Position numbers and translations under genes: made by a program. From Mobilitalea sp. (GTDB lineage: Bacteria; Bacillota_A; Clostridia; Lachnospirales; Lachnospiraceae), in contig JARKQP010000692.1 of assembly GCA_029974875.1 (NCBI GenBank), forward strand, positions 1-7,096: 7,096 nt of DNA, written 5' to 3'. Below, piece after piece: positions 1 through 5,944 of the stretch. Numbering within the stretch: the stretch's first letter is position 1; the number at the start of each line of letters is the position of its first letter. The notes under the pieces were generated by a model that was not told where the DNA came from, ran no database searches, and saw only the letters and a program-made list of their open reading frames with translations.

Positions 1-53
1 ATGACATAAAGGTAGTTGAACTAAAAGAAGGGGAGCAATTTATTATTCGATAA
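1..53 (+). CDS. 3' end of an unidentified upstream gene (partial)
   Basis: The frame with codons beginning at position 3 is open from the window edge to a TAA at 51-53 and reads DIKVVELKEGEQFIIR. The other two forward frames close within the first nine bases. The residues look protein-like, with alternating hydrophobic and charged positions ending in a beta-strand-like tail. Sixteen open codons could still arise by chance, and the piece is too short to assign a family. It points the same way as the regulatory operon, but about 250 bases of non-coding DNA separate them. Confidence 0.4.
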   Translation, partial: DIKVVELKEGEQFIIR

Positions 54-146
54 TTTGTTTTAGGGTGTAAATTTTTTGTAGAAAGAGATATTAGGCGATT
101 AAACCAGGAATACACAAAGTGCCAACGGTTATTTGACACAAACTGG

Positions 147-214
147 AAGGAAACATGCATTGAATTGTAAATACGGTTGTGTTAAAGTATTTATAATTAA
201 ATGCATGTATTTTT
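147..214 (+). other. Long AT-rich hairpin / dyad in the 54-302 intergenic region
   Basis: Bases 151-174 pair with 187-210 as one continuous stem of 24 positions. There are only two mismatches (152/209 and 162/199) and one G-U pair (167/194), and the loop is 12 bases (175-186). Four further pairs, two of them G-U, extend it to 147/214, where the right arm runs into TTTT at 211-214. It includes the inverted pair ACATGCAT (153-160) and ATGCATGT (201-208). It could be the terminator of the upstream gene, a structured leader, or an operator for the downstream regulator. The T-tract is short for a terminator. I see no convincing gene in the rest of 54-302. Confidence 0.55.
160..188 (+). promoter_or_regulatory. 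Possible promoter of the regulatory operon
   Basis: TTGAAT (160-165) and TAAAGT (183-188) are separated by 17 bases, and a TG at 180-181 gives an extended -10. Each hexamer matches the sigma-A consensus at four of six positions. Two perfect TATAAT boxes (192-197 and 228-233) and a perfect TTGACA (133-138) are also present, but none has a good partner at 16-18 bases. The start site is therefore uncertain. The candidate lies inside the 147-214 dyad, so a protein bound there could control it. Confidence 0.25.
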
Positions 215-302
215 ATGCTATTTTACTTATAATTCCATATGATACGAAAGGTCGGTACAAGGTTTAGATGCTTACGGCCTGTGCTGCAGAAGGAGAGACT
301 TT

Positions 303-1913
303 ATGTTGAAAGTATTGATTGCTGATGATGAGGAGAAAGTATGTCAGCTCATATATCACCTGGTCGATTGGGAGAAGATGGGCTTTGAGATTGCCGCAAT
401 TGTCAATGACGGCAAAAAAGCCTATGATCTCATCTGCAAGCTACAGCCGGATATTGTAATTACGGATATCAGGATGCCCAATTATGATGGGATCGAGCTG
501 ATCAAAATGACGAAAGAAATATTGCCCGGTACATATTTTATTATTATCAGCGGCTACAGCCAATTTGAATACGCCAAAAGTGCAATTCAATATGGCGTGG
601 AGAACTATCTGTTAAAACCAATCAAGAAAAAGGAACTGGTCAGTACCTTATCTAAGATTATCGAAAAGCATGATATGCTTCAATCCAATCATTCGGAAAA
701 AGATAAATTAAAAATGATGCTTCAAACCTCTGAGGAAAAGGTGAAAAAGAATTTCTTGGCAGAAATAGTATTGAATTCGGAAAATGGCCTGATAAACCGC
801 AGCCTTGAATCAATTAATAAGGACTTTTGCTGTCATTTTCAAGAGGGCTATTATACCCTTCTGGTTATTAAGCCGTTTTTGGATAAGGATGAGATGAACC
901 GGGAGACACTGTCCCTGCTGCTGACCAAGATTTTGCTGATGGTTAAAGAAAAGCTTGAGGTGTGCTGCATAGAAACCATCGCCATCATTTGGGAGGATCA
1001 GGTTGTATGTCTGGTTAATACACAGGACGGTGAATTGTCAGATATTAAAAAGCAGCTTAACCGGATGAAAATTGAAATCTCAAATCTGAAGGATATCATC
1101 CAGAATGTCAGGGTAATTATCGGAATCGGCAGCGTAACGGAGGAACTGACGGATTTAAATATGATAATGCATCAGGCAGAAGTGGCCGTAATGAACCGGT
1201 TTGGAAAGTCAGACCGGTATATTATCCAATATCAGGCTTCCTTTGCCGGGGAGCAGACCGCACAAACAATTATAGACAGGGATATGCGAAGCAGAATACT
1301 TTCTGCCTTTGAAGTTCTGGATAGCGGGGGGCTTTTAAAGGAGATCAGCTTGCTGCAGCAGATCCTTGAGGAGCAAAGCGGGAACAGCCAGTTAATTTAC
1401 CAGAGCTATAATGAGCTCATCGACATTCTGCTTTTTGGCATCAAAAATTATATGAACCAATGGGAAATTCCCGACCATACCTGGTTTCGCAGGAAATTTC
1501 AGAAGTTTCTAAACATTAAAGATATTTTTGAATGGCTTAGGCATTACCTGAGTGATGAATTCGAAAAATACATCAATAACAAAAAAATCCAGGACAGCAA
1601 GCCAATCCGGCAGGCAAAGCAGTATATCCATGATAATTATAACAGTGAAATCACGCTGGAAAGCGTCAGCAGCCTCATAGGCTTTAATCCAGCTTATTTT
1701 TCCTCCCTGTTTAAAAAGGAGACCGGGGAAAATTTTATGGAATATGTAATGAAGATCCGGATAGAAAATGCAAAGGAATTCTTGATTCAGACCAATAAGG
1801 ATATTGGGGAGATTGTTGAGGATGTCGGATATTCGGACATGAAATATTTCTCAAAATTGTTTAAGAAAAAAACAGGCCTGAGCCCGCTGGAATTTCGAAA
1901 GCTTTATGGCTGA
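303..1913 (+). CDS. YesN-type response regulator, REC plus AraC HTH
   Basis: Cytosolic DNA-binding response regulator of a two-component system. The N-terminal receiver domain (about residues 2-120) has the acidic cluster D8-D9-E10, phospho-acceptor D55 (in TDIRMP), S83 and K105 (in LLKP), so phosphorylation should be intact. The middle region (about 170-310) has a stretch near residue 270 (VRVIIGIGSV) resembling the degenerate GGDEF-like region of YesN/CdaR proteins. The last 100 residues are an AraC/XylS double helix-turn-helix ending in YFSKLFKKKTGLSPLEFRK. The length of 536 residues is usual for the family. AGAAGGAGAG ends five bases before the ATG. The kinase gene follows after 17 bases, so the two are almost certainly partners. 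The likely target is the mgl promoter downstream, where two repeats are 21 bp apart; that link is inferred. Confidence 0.95.
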   Translation: MLKVLIADDEEKVCQLIYHLVDWEKMGFEIAAIVNDGKKAYDLICKLQPDIVITDIRMPNYDGIELIKMTKEILPGTYFIIISGYSQFEYAKSAIQYGVENYLLKPIKKKELVSTLSKIIEKHDMLQSNHSEKDKLKMMLQTSEEKVKKNFLAEIVLNSENGLINRSLESINKDFCCHFQEGYYTLLVIKPFLDKDEMNRETLSLLLTKILLMVKEKLEVCCIETIAIIWEDQVVCLVNTQDGELSDIKKQLNRMKIEISNLKDIIQNVRVIIGIGSVTEELTDLNMIMHQAEVAVMNRFGKSDRYIIQYQASFAGEQTAQTIIDRDMRSRILSAFEVLDSGGLLKEISLLQQILEEQSGNSQLIYQSYNELIDILLFGIKNYMNQWEIPDHTWFRRKFQKFLNIKDIFEWLRHYLSDEFEKYINNKKIQDSKPIRQAKQYIHDNYNSEITLESVSSLIGFNPAYFSSLFKKETGENFMEYVMKIRIENAKEFLIQTNKDIGEIVEDVGYSDMKYFSKLFKKKTGLSPLEFRKLYG

Positions 1914-1916
1914 GAC

Positions 1917-1922
1917 GGAGGG
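1917..1922 (+). promoter_or_regulatory. Ribosome binding site setting the kinase TTG start
   Basis: GGAGGG lies eight bases before TTG at 1931. The ATG at 1923 touches this site and reads ATG ATA ATT TGA, closing after three codons, so it cannot start the kinase. The next in-frame ATG (residue 13) would begin within the first membrane segment. Confidence 0.75.
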
Positions 1923-1930
1923 ATGATAAT

Positions 1931-2995
1931 TTGAAAAGGAAGAAGCTGACCTTCGCTCAAAGGGCAATGGTTCTTAATGGAGCTTTACTCCTGTTGATTG
2001 GGATAGCGGCAGGAATATTTCTGGTGACAGCCCTGCTGCAGAAGCAGACGGCCCTGCCTATAAGACTTTCCCTGGCAGCAGTTCCGGTTATCCTTACCAC
2101 TGCCATAGCCTTCCTGTTCAAAAAATGGATGCTGGCACCCTACAGGTATTACGCCGGATTATTAAAGCGCTTTAACGCAGGACAGGTATACCGGGAGTTC
2201 ATGGACAACGCAGGCCATATTTTCCCCGGTATGGAAGAGATGCTCCTGCGTTATGACAAATTACTAAATGACCAGAAGCTTAGCTACAAGACAAAAAAAC
2301 AGTCGGAGTTCATAGCGCTCCAGAACCAGATTAACCCGCATTTTTTATATAACACGCTGGAAGCGATCCGTGGAGATGCCCTCAGTGTAGGAATGGACAA
2401 CATAGCAGACATCACGGAAGCCTTGGCCACCTTTTTCCGTTACACTGTCACGGATACGGGAAGTCTGGTTACTCTGGAGGATGAGCTGGATAACATAGAT
2501 AATTATTTTCGGATACAAAAATACCGTTTTGGGAATAAGCTGGAGATCATTTATGAGATTCCGGAGAATGAAATGGATCTGCTGCAGCTGCAATGCCCAA
2601 AGCTGACCATGCAGCCCATTGTTGAAAATGCTATTTTTCACGGGCTGGAGAAAAAATCGGAGGGCGGTCTGATACAGATCGGTATTACCCTGTCCGGCAA
2701 CCGGGTCTTAATCAGTATCAGGGATAATGGAGTGGGTATGGAAGAGGAAAGCCTGGACCGGATCAATTACGGCCTGCAGCATCTCTCTATTGTCAACATG
2801 CCGGAGGACTATAAAAATAAAAAAGGCGGAATCGCGCTGAACAATGTATGCCGGAGAATCAAATTATTATTCGGGGAAGAGTATGGGATACATGTCTACA
2901 GCATGGCAGGAGTCGGGACGGATGTGCGCATTACGCTGCCTATTGTAAAGAAGGAACATGGGATAAGCTATGAAGGAAGAATTAATAGTCATTGA
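1931..2995 (+). CDS. Short YesM/LytS-type histidine kinase without extracellular sensor
   Basis: Membrane histidine kinase, probable partner of the response regulator encoded just upstream. Two hydrophobic segments (about residues 13-36 and 45-64) are joined by only about nine residues, so there is essentially no extracellular domain. The phospho-acceptor is H137 in QINPHFLYNTLEAIR (His_kinase family). The HATPase domain has the N-box PIVENAIFHG (N233), the G1 box RDNGVGM (264-270), and glycine-rich stretches at 299-305 and 327-330. Catalysis should be intact. At 354 residues it is much shorter than typical YesM kinases (roughly 570-600), the missing part being the large extracellular sensor. 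Translation starts at TTG, and the 3' end overlaps the next gene by 26 bases. Input must come from the membrane, the cytosol or a partner protein; the pseudo-ABC neighbour or the sugar-binding protein are candidates (inference). Confidence 0.92.
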   Translation: MKRKKLTFAQRAMVLNGALLLLIGIAAGIFLVTALLQKQTALPIRLSLAAVPVILTTAIAFLFKKWMLAPYRYYAGLLKRFNAGQVYREFMDNAGHIFPGMEEMLLRYDKLLNDQKLSYKTKKQSEFIALQNQINPHFLYNTLEAIRGDALSVGMDNIADITEALATFFRYTVTDTGSLVTLEDELDNIDNYFRIQKYRFGNKLEIIYEIPENEMDLLQLQCPKLTMQPIVENAIFHGLEKKSEGGLIQIGITLSGNRVLISIRDNGVGMEEESLDRINYGLQHLSIVNMPEDYKNKKGGIALNNVCRRIKLLFGEEYGIHVYSMAGVGTDVRITLPIVKKEHGISYEGRINSH

Positions 2996-4430
2996 AAATG
3001 GCCGGATTGAGATGAATGATACGCCGGTGATTAACGACCTGAATCTTCAAATTAATAAAAAGGAAATCCTGGGAATTATATTTGACAGTATCACGGAGCG
3101 CAAATGCCTGCAGGGGCTGTTTCAGGGAATTTATCCCGCCCACGGGGGCAGGATTTATATTGAAGGGAAAAAAGCTGATTCCGTAGATCTGGAGCGGTAT
3201 TTTAAGGAGAATGCCACTATTATTGAAAAGGACAGTAAGCTGCTGGCAAATCTAAGGCTGGAGGAAAATTTATTCCTGTTCGGAAACAGCAGCAAAATGA
3301 TTTACAATAAAAAATATCTCCGTGAATTCCAAAACATCATCAGAAAATATAACCTGGAGCTGGATACGGACAAACCCGTGTCCGGGCTGACAGTGAAGGA
3401 AAGGGTTATTGCGGAGCTGGTCAAGGCTTATGCCGAAAAGAAAAAAATCGTTTTCTTTGTTCATATTACCGGGTTTTTGAAGAGAAATGAGCTGGAGGAT
3501 GTTTTTGAATTTGTGAAGCAGCTGCAAGAGGAGGATATGGCCTTTCTCGTTGTGGAGCAGTTTGAGAATATTATCTTTGAATGGACGGAGCAGTTAATTG
3601 TAATCCGTCACGGCAAAACAGCAGGAATCTTTGATACCAGGTCAATTAACCGCCGCCAGCTGTACGCGGCTCTTAGAATCAAGAAAAAGGACCGGAAGTC
3701 CTCCGTCAAAAGCAATTCCGAGCTGGAAGAGGAAAGGGAGAGCAGGTGTGTTCTTGAATTTGGGAATGTCTCAACCAATGTGTTGGACGGACTCAGCCTT
3801 ACGGCCTGGTCAGGGGAGATACTCAAAATCTACTACATGGACGATGAAAGCAGTGAGCATATCATTGACCTGCTTAAGGGCAGCAGAAAGCCCTTGGCAG
3901 GAAGCATTATCCTGGCGGACCGGCCCTACCGGGTGAACAATGTAATTCAGGCAGTTGACAAAGGGGTATGCTTTATTGAGGAATCCCCCTATGAGAATAT
4001 GCTGTTCTATAACCTGAATGTAAGGGATAACCTGAATCTGGCACTGTCCAAGAAGGTACGGCTGCTGTGGTTTAGGAGACGTTTTATAAAAAGCGTGGAT
4101 CAGCTGGTTAAAACAGTAAATATCGAAGCCATCGCACATGTTAACCTAAGAAAGCTAGAGCCCCGTGTTTTGCAGCAGATCGCATATTATAAATGGTATC
4201 TGTATGCGCCTAAGGTAGTAATCTGCATTAAGCCTTTCACGGAAACGGATATCCACCTGCAGGAAATTACGGTAGAAATGATAGCGAATCTCAGATCCCG
4301 GGGAATTGCAGTCATCATTTTGACCTCGAATTTCTCAGATCTGTACCGGGTAGAGGGAGAAACTGTCTATGTAAGGAACGGACATGCCATCGATGAGGAT
4401 GAGGTGTATCAGATCCTCTATAAAAAATAG
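2970..4430 (+). CDS. Catalytically dead MglA/RbsA-like double ABC protein
   Basis: A 486-residue soluble protein that aligns end to end with sugar-import ATPases of the RbsA/MglA type, including MglA in this window, but lacks their catalytic motifs. In cassette 1 the Walker A GENGAGKST is replaced by FDSITERKC (38-46), the Q-loop Gln by K87, the signature by LTVKER (140-145), the Walker B DE by V164-H165, and the switch His by E196. In cassette 2 the P-loop region reads YYMDDESSE (288-296), the signature LEPRVLQQ (396-403), and Walker B ends I420-K421. Fold landmarks remain: GEIL-like strands, EEN (98-100), EE (337-338), KW (408-409). ATP hydrolysis is very unlikely. The frame is intact and full length, which argues against a decaying pseudogene. 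The start overlaps the kinase gene by 26 bases, just after an in-frame TAA at 2964-2966, and suggests translational coupling. AAGGAA (2951-2956) is 13 bases away, so its ribosome site is weak. The likely role is regulatory, linking kinase and transporter; this is inference. Confidence 0.85.
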   Translation: MKEELIVIENGRIEMNDTPVINDLNLQINKKEILGIIFDSITERKCLQGLFQGIYPAHGGRIYIEGKKADSVDLERYFKENATIIEKDSKLLANLRLEENLFLFGNSSKMIYNKKYLREFQNIIRKYNLELDTDKPVSGLTVKERVIAELVKAYAEKKKIVFFVHITGFLKRNELEDVFEFVKQLQEEDMAFLVVEQFENIIFEWTEQLIVIRHGKTAGIFDTRSINRRQLYAALRIKKKDRKSSVKSNSELEEERESRCVLEFGNVSTNVLDGLSLTAWSGEILKIYYMDDESSEHIIDLLKGSRKPLAGSIILADRPYRVNNVIQAVDKGVCFIEESPYENMLFYNLNVRDNLNLALSKKVRLLWFRRRFIKSVDQLVKTVNIEAIAHVNLRKLEPRVLQQIAYYKWYLYAPKVVICIKPFTETDIHLQEITVEMIANLRSRGIAVIILTSNFSDLYRVEGETVYVRNGHAIDEDEVYQILYKK

Positions 4431-4472
4431 AAAACAGGAGCAACGGCCGATGCTTCTGTTTTCTATTTTTTT
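4422..4472 (+). terminator. Intrinsic terminator of the regulatory operon
   Basis: Bases 4428-4442 pair with 4451-4465 in a 15-bp stem with a single G-U pair, an eight-base loop (4443-4450) and seven T residues (4466-4472). The stem begins at the TAG stop codon of the preceding gene, and six A residues upstream (4422-4427) mirror the T-tract, so it could also work on the opposite strand. It separates the regulators from the mgl transcription unit. Confidence 0.92.
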
Positions 4473-4489
4473 ATGCCGTAATAAGAATG

Positions 4490-4521
4490 ATCTAAAGATA
4501 GCCCCCTCTTATCTAAAGATA
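4490..4521 (+). promoter_or_regulatory. Tandem 11-bp operator repeats, 21 bp apart
   Basis: ATCTAAAGATA occurs at 4490-4500 and again at 4511-4521, an exact match with a 21-bp period (two helical turns). Each copy is itself palindromic around a central AA; the second extends to TATCTAAAGATA. The proximal copy ends five bases before the -35 box. Same-face direct repeats just upstream of -35 are the layout expected for activation by an AraC-family protein, and the obvious candidate is the response regulator at 303-1913. The identity of the binding protein is inferred. Confidence 0.7.
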
Positions 4522-4526
4522 AAACG

Positions 4527-4555
4527 TTGAGTAAAACAGAATTAGTTGCTATATT
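4527..4555 (+). promoter_or_regulatory. Sigma-A promoter of the mgl operon
   Basis: TTGAGT (4527-4532) and TATATT (4550-4555) are 17 bases apart, which predicts transcription starting near 4562 and a leader of about 135 bases. The -35 box is imperfect, which fits activator dependence on the adjacent repeats. AAAACGTT at 4521-4528 resembles the centre of a CcpA cre site, but its flanks do not match the consensus well. Confidence 0.65.
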
Positions 4556-4581
4556 GTGTATACATAATGAATAGACCGGAA

Positions 4582-4646
4582 TGCTTATGATGAAAAGCTG
4601 CAGCAATAAGCACTGAAATTCTGCACAAAACCGGAAAGGTGCAGAG
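4582..4646 (+). other. Two hairpins in the mglB leader
   Basis: TGCTTAT (4582-4588) pairs perfectly with ATAAGCA (4606-4612) around a 17-base loop that contains the palindrome GCTGCAGC. The second stem, 4619-4626 with 4639-4646, is built on CTGCAC and GTGCAG with one G-U pair and a 12-base loop containing CCGGAA. CCGGAA also occurs at 4576-4581 and 4657-4662. Neither stem is followed by a T-tract, so they are not terminators. They may affect message stability or translation; I recognise no known riboswitch class. Confidence 0.35.
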
Positions 4647-4684
4647 CATATCCCCGCCGGAATATTCTTATGGAAATAATGATT

Positions 4685-4690
4685 GGAGGA
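4685..4690 (+). promoter_or_regulatory. Ribosome binding site setting the mglB start
   Basis: GGAGGA stands six bases before ATG at 4697. Two in-frame ATGs upstream (4670 and 4679) precede this site and would add nine residues ahead of an otherwise standard lipoprotein signal peptide (MKKRLL), so 4697 is the better start. Confidence 0.9.
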
Positions 4691-4696
4691 TTTATT

Positions 4697-5797
4697 ATGA
4701 AAAAAAGATTACTGAGTATTTTAATCGCTGTATTGATGGTTGCATCCATGCTTGCCGGCTGTTCTAAAAGCTCCGGCTCAGGTGCTACGGATGCAGACAG
4801 TACCACTAAGACCGGAGGCACCAGCAAGGATTTACCGATTTTGGGCGCCGGAATCTATTCCTCATCGGACAATTTCAATTCCTATATCGGTAAGGCTATC
4901 GCAAATGCCTGCAACGGAGTATTTAGTACCAACATTGAAGACGGACAGAATGACCAGTCCACACAGAACAACCAGATCGACACCATGCTTGCAAAGGGAG
5001 CAAAAGCAGTTGTAGTATCCGTCGTAGATGTCACCGCGGCACCCACCATCATCCAAAAGTGCAAGGATGCCGGAAATATTCCGATTATCTTCTTTAACAA
5101 GGAGATTGCGGACCAGTCCGTGATCGGTTCTTATGATAATGCATACCAGGTTACCTCCACCGGAGGGGATTATGGTGCTTCCATTCAGGGGCAGATGATC
5201 ATAGATTACTGGAAGGCACATCCGGAAATGGATAAGAACAAGGATGGAAAGCTTCAGGTGATCGATATTATGGGAGATCCCGGACACACTGCGGCGCAGC
5301 CGAGAGCTGATTATGTAAAAAAGACCATAGAGGATGCCGGCATTCCTATTGATTTGCTGGAAGAAGACACAGGTATGTGGGATACGGCAAAAGCAAAGGA
5401 TAAGATGGATGCCTGGATCTCCAAATATGGTGATGAAATAGAGGTTATTATCTGCGCAAATGATGCCATGGCCCTGGGAGCCCTTCAGTCCATTGAAGCT
5501 GCCGGTTTTAACAATGAAGGCGCGGATAGCAGTAAGTACATTCCTGTAATCGGCATTGATGCACTGCCGGAGATGTTAGATAAGATCGAAAGCGGTGAGG
5601 TTATGGGCTCTGTGCTCCAGGATGCGAAGACACAGGGGAAGGTAATCGTACAGATGGCAAATAATCTGGTAAACGGCAAGGAGGTATTGGACGGTATTGA
5701 TTTTGAATTGGAAGCAGGGGCAAAAGCAGTCCGTGTTCCTTATCAGGCGATTACCGCAGATAATCTGGATATTGCAAGATCCACCTATGCGGAGTAA
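4697..5797 (+). CDS. mglB: Galactose/glucose-binding lipoprotein MglB
   Basis: Extracellular, membrane-anchored substrate-binding protein of the Mgl ABC importer for galactose, methyl-galactosides and glucose. The 366-residue precursor has a lipoprotein signal peptide with lipobox LAGC (Cys22), then a Ser/Gly/Thr-rich linker to about residue 44 and a periplasmic-binding-protein fold. Strong similarity to E. coli MglB is visible in DGQNDQSTQNNQID, FFNKE, MWDTAKAKDKMDAW and GIDALPEM. The calcium loop DKNKDGKLQ (179-187) and its distant Glu (E249) are kept. Sugar-contact residues recalled from E. coli map to D58, F60, N134, H197, R203, W228, N255 and D288, all conserved. The equivalents of Asp154 and Asn256 are A199 and Q308, so specificity or affinity may differ. 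It is first in the mgl unit, behind its own promoter and 147 bases before mglA. Confidence 0.95.
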   Translation: MKKRLLSILIAVLMVASMLAGCSKSSGSGATDADSTTKTGGTSKDLPILGAGIYSSSDNFNSYIGKAIANACNGVFSTNIEDGQNDQSTQNNQIDTMLAKGAKAVVVSVVDVTAAPTIIQKCKDAGNIPIIFFNKEIADQSVIGSYDNAYQVTSTGGDYGASIQGQMIIDYWKAHPEMDKNKDGKLQVIDIMGDPGHTAAQPRADYVKKTIEDAGIPIDLLEEDTGMWDTAKAKDKMDAWISKYGDEIEVIICANDAMALGALQSIEAAGFNNEGADSSKYIPVIGIDALPEMLDKIESGEVMGSVLQDAKTQGKVIVQMANNLVNGKEVLDGIDFELEAGAKAVRVPYQAITADNLDIARSTYAE

Positions 5798-5824
5798 CAG
5801 ACGTATAGGTAGATAGAAACCGGA

Positions 5825-5882
5825 GGGCGCTGTATGGCCGTAGGGCCGGAAATCTGCTTTATGCTGTGCAGTGCCCGTTTTT
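5825..5882 (+). terminator. Possible attenuator or stability hairpin between mglB and mglA
   Basis: GGGCGCTG (5825-5832) pairs with CAGTGCCC (5869-5876) through eight pairs, one of them G-U, and a T5 run follows at 5878-5882 after one G. Weaker pairing continues inward to 5838/5863, or an inner GGCC-GTAG-GGCC hairpin (5836-5847) can form. A structure here would be expected to protect the mglB message end or stop part of transcription, giving more binding protein than ATPase, as is common in binding-protein operons. The long loop and short T-tract make it a weak terminator at best. Confidence 0.45.
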
Positions 5883-5884
5883 AA
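5834..5884 (+). CDS. Possible 16-residue small ORF in the mglB-mglA gap
   Basis: ATG at 5834 is preceded by GGAGGG (5822-5827) with six bases between, and the frame reads MAVGPEICFMLCSARF before TAA at 5882-5884. It coincides almost exactly with the intercistronic hairpin: part of its ribosome site is the left arm and its last codons are the right arm and T-tract. Translation would therefore compete with folding. No family is recognisable and chance is quite possible. Confidence 0.2.
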   Translation: MAVGPEICFMLCSARF

Positions 5885-5928
5885 GGGAGCCGGAGCGTGA
5901 ATTTAATCCACAGCCGGGAAAAACAATC

Positions 5929-5937
5929 AAGGAGGAG
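5929..5937 (+). promoter_or_regulatory. Ribosome binding site setting the mglA TTG start
   Basis: AAGGAGGAG, a near-perfect Shine-Dalgarno sequence, lies seven bases before TTG at 5945. The next in-frame ATG (residue 9) lies well beyond the usual spacing and would remove the first strand of the cassette. Confidence 0.85.
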
Positions 5938-5944
5938 CCTGGAA

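Noticed and set aside
239..325. 28-codon ORF from ATG at 239 overlapping the regulator start
   Set aside because: It has no Shine-Dalgarno sequence, is in a different frame from the regulator, and its composition shows nothing recognisable.
2345..2641. Reverse-strand open frame inside the kinase gene
   Set aside because: It lies wholly inside a confidently recognised gene, has no family-like motifs and no clear ribosome site. The same applies to the other reverse-strand frames inside the pseudo-ABC, mglB and mglA genes.
3631..3936. Forward-strand frame of 101 codons within the pseudo-ABC gene
   Set aside because: It is an out-of-frame shadow; the main frame gives a continuous ABC-like protein across the whole region, so it is not evidence of a frameshift.
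2970..4430. Reading the pseudo-ABC gene as a decaying pseudogene
   Set aside because: There are no stops or frameshifts, the length is near normal, the gene is translationally overlapped with the kinase gene and ends at a strong terminator. All catalytic motifs are lost together while hydrophobic core patterns remain, which fits a maintained pseudoenzyme better.
4519..4532. CcpA cre site overlapping the mgl -35 box
   Set aside because: The central AAAACGTT fits, but about four of the conserved flanking positions mismatch the usual consensus, so it is mentioned only as a weak possibility.
4567..4590. Seven-codon upstream ORF (MNRPECL) in the mglB leader
   Set aside because: It has no ribosome binding site and starts only a few bases after the predicted transcription start.
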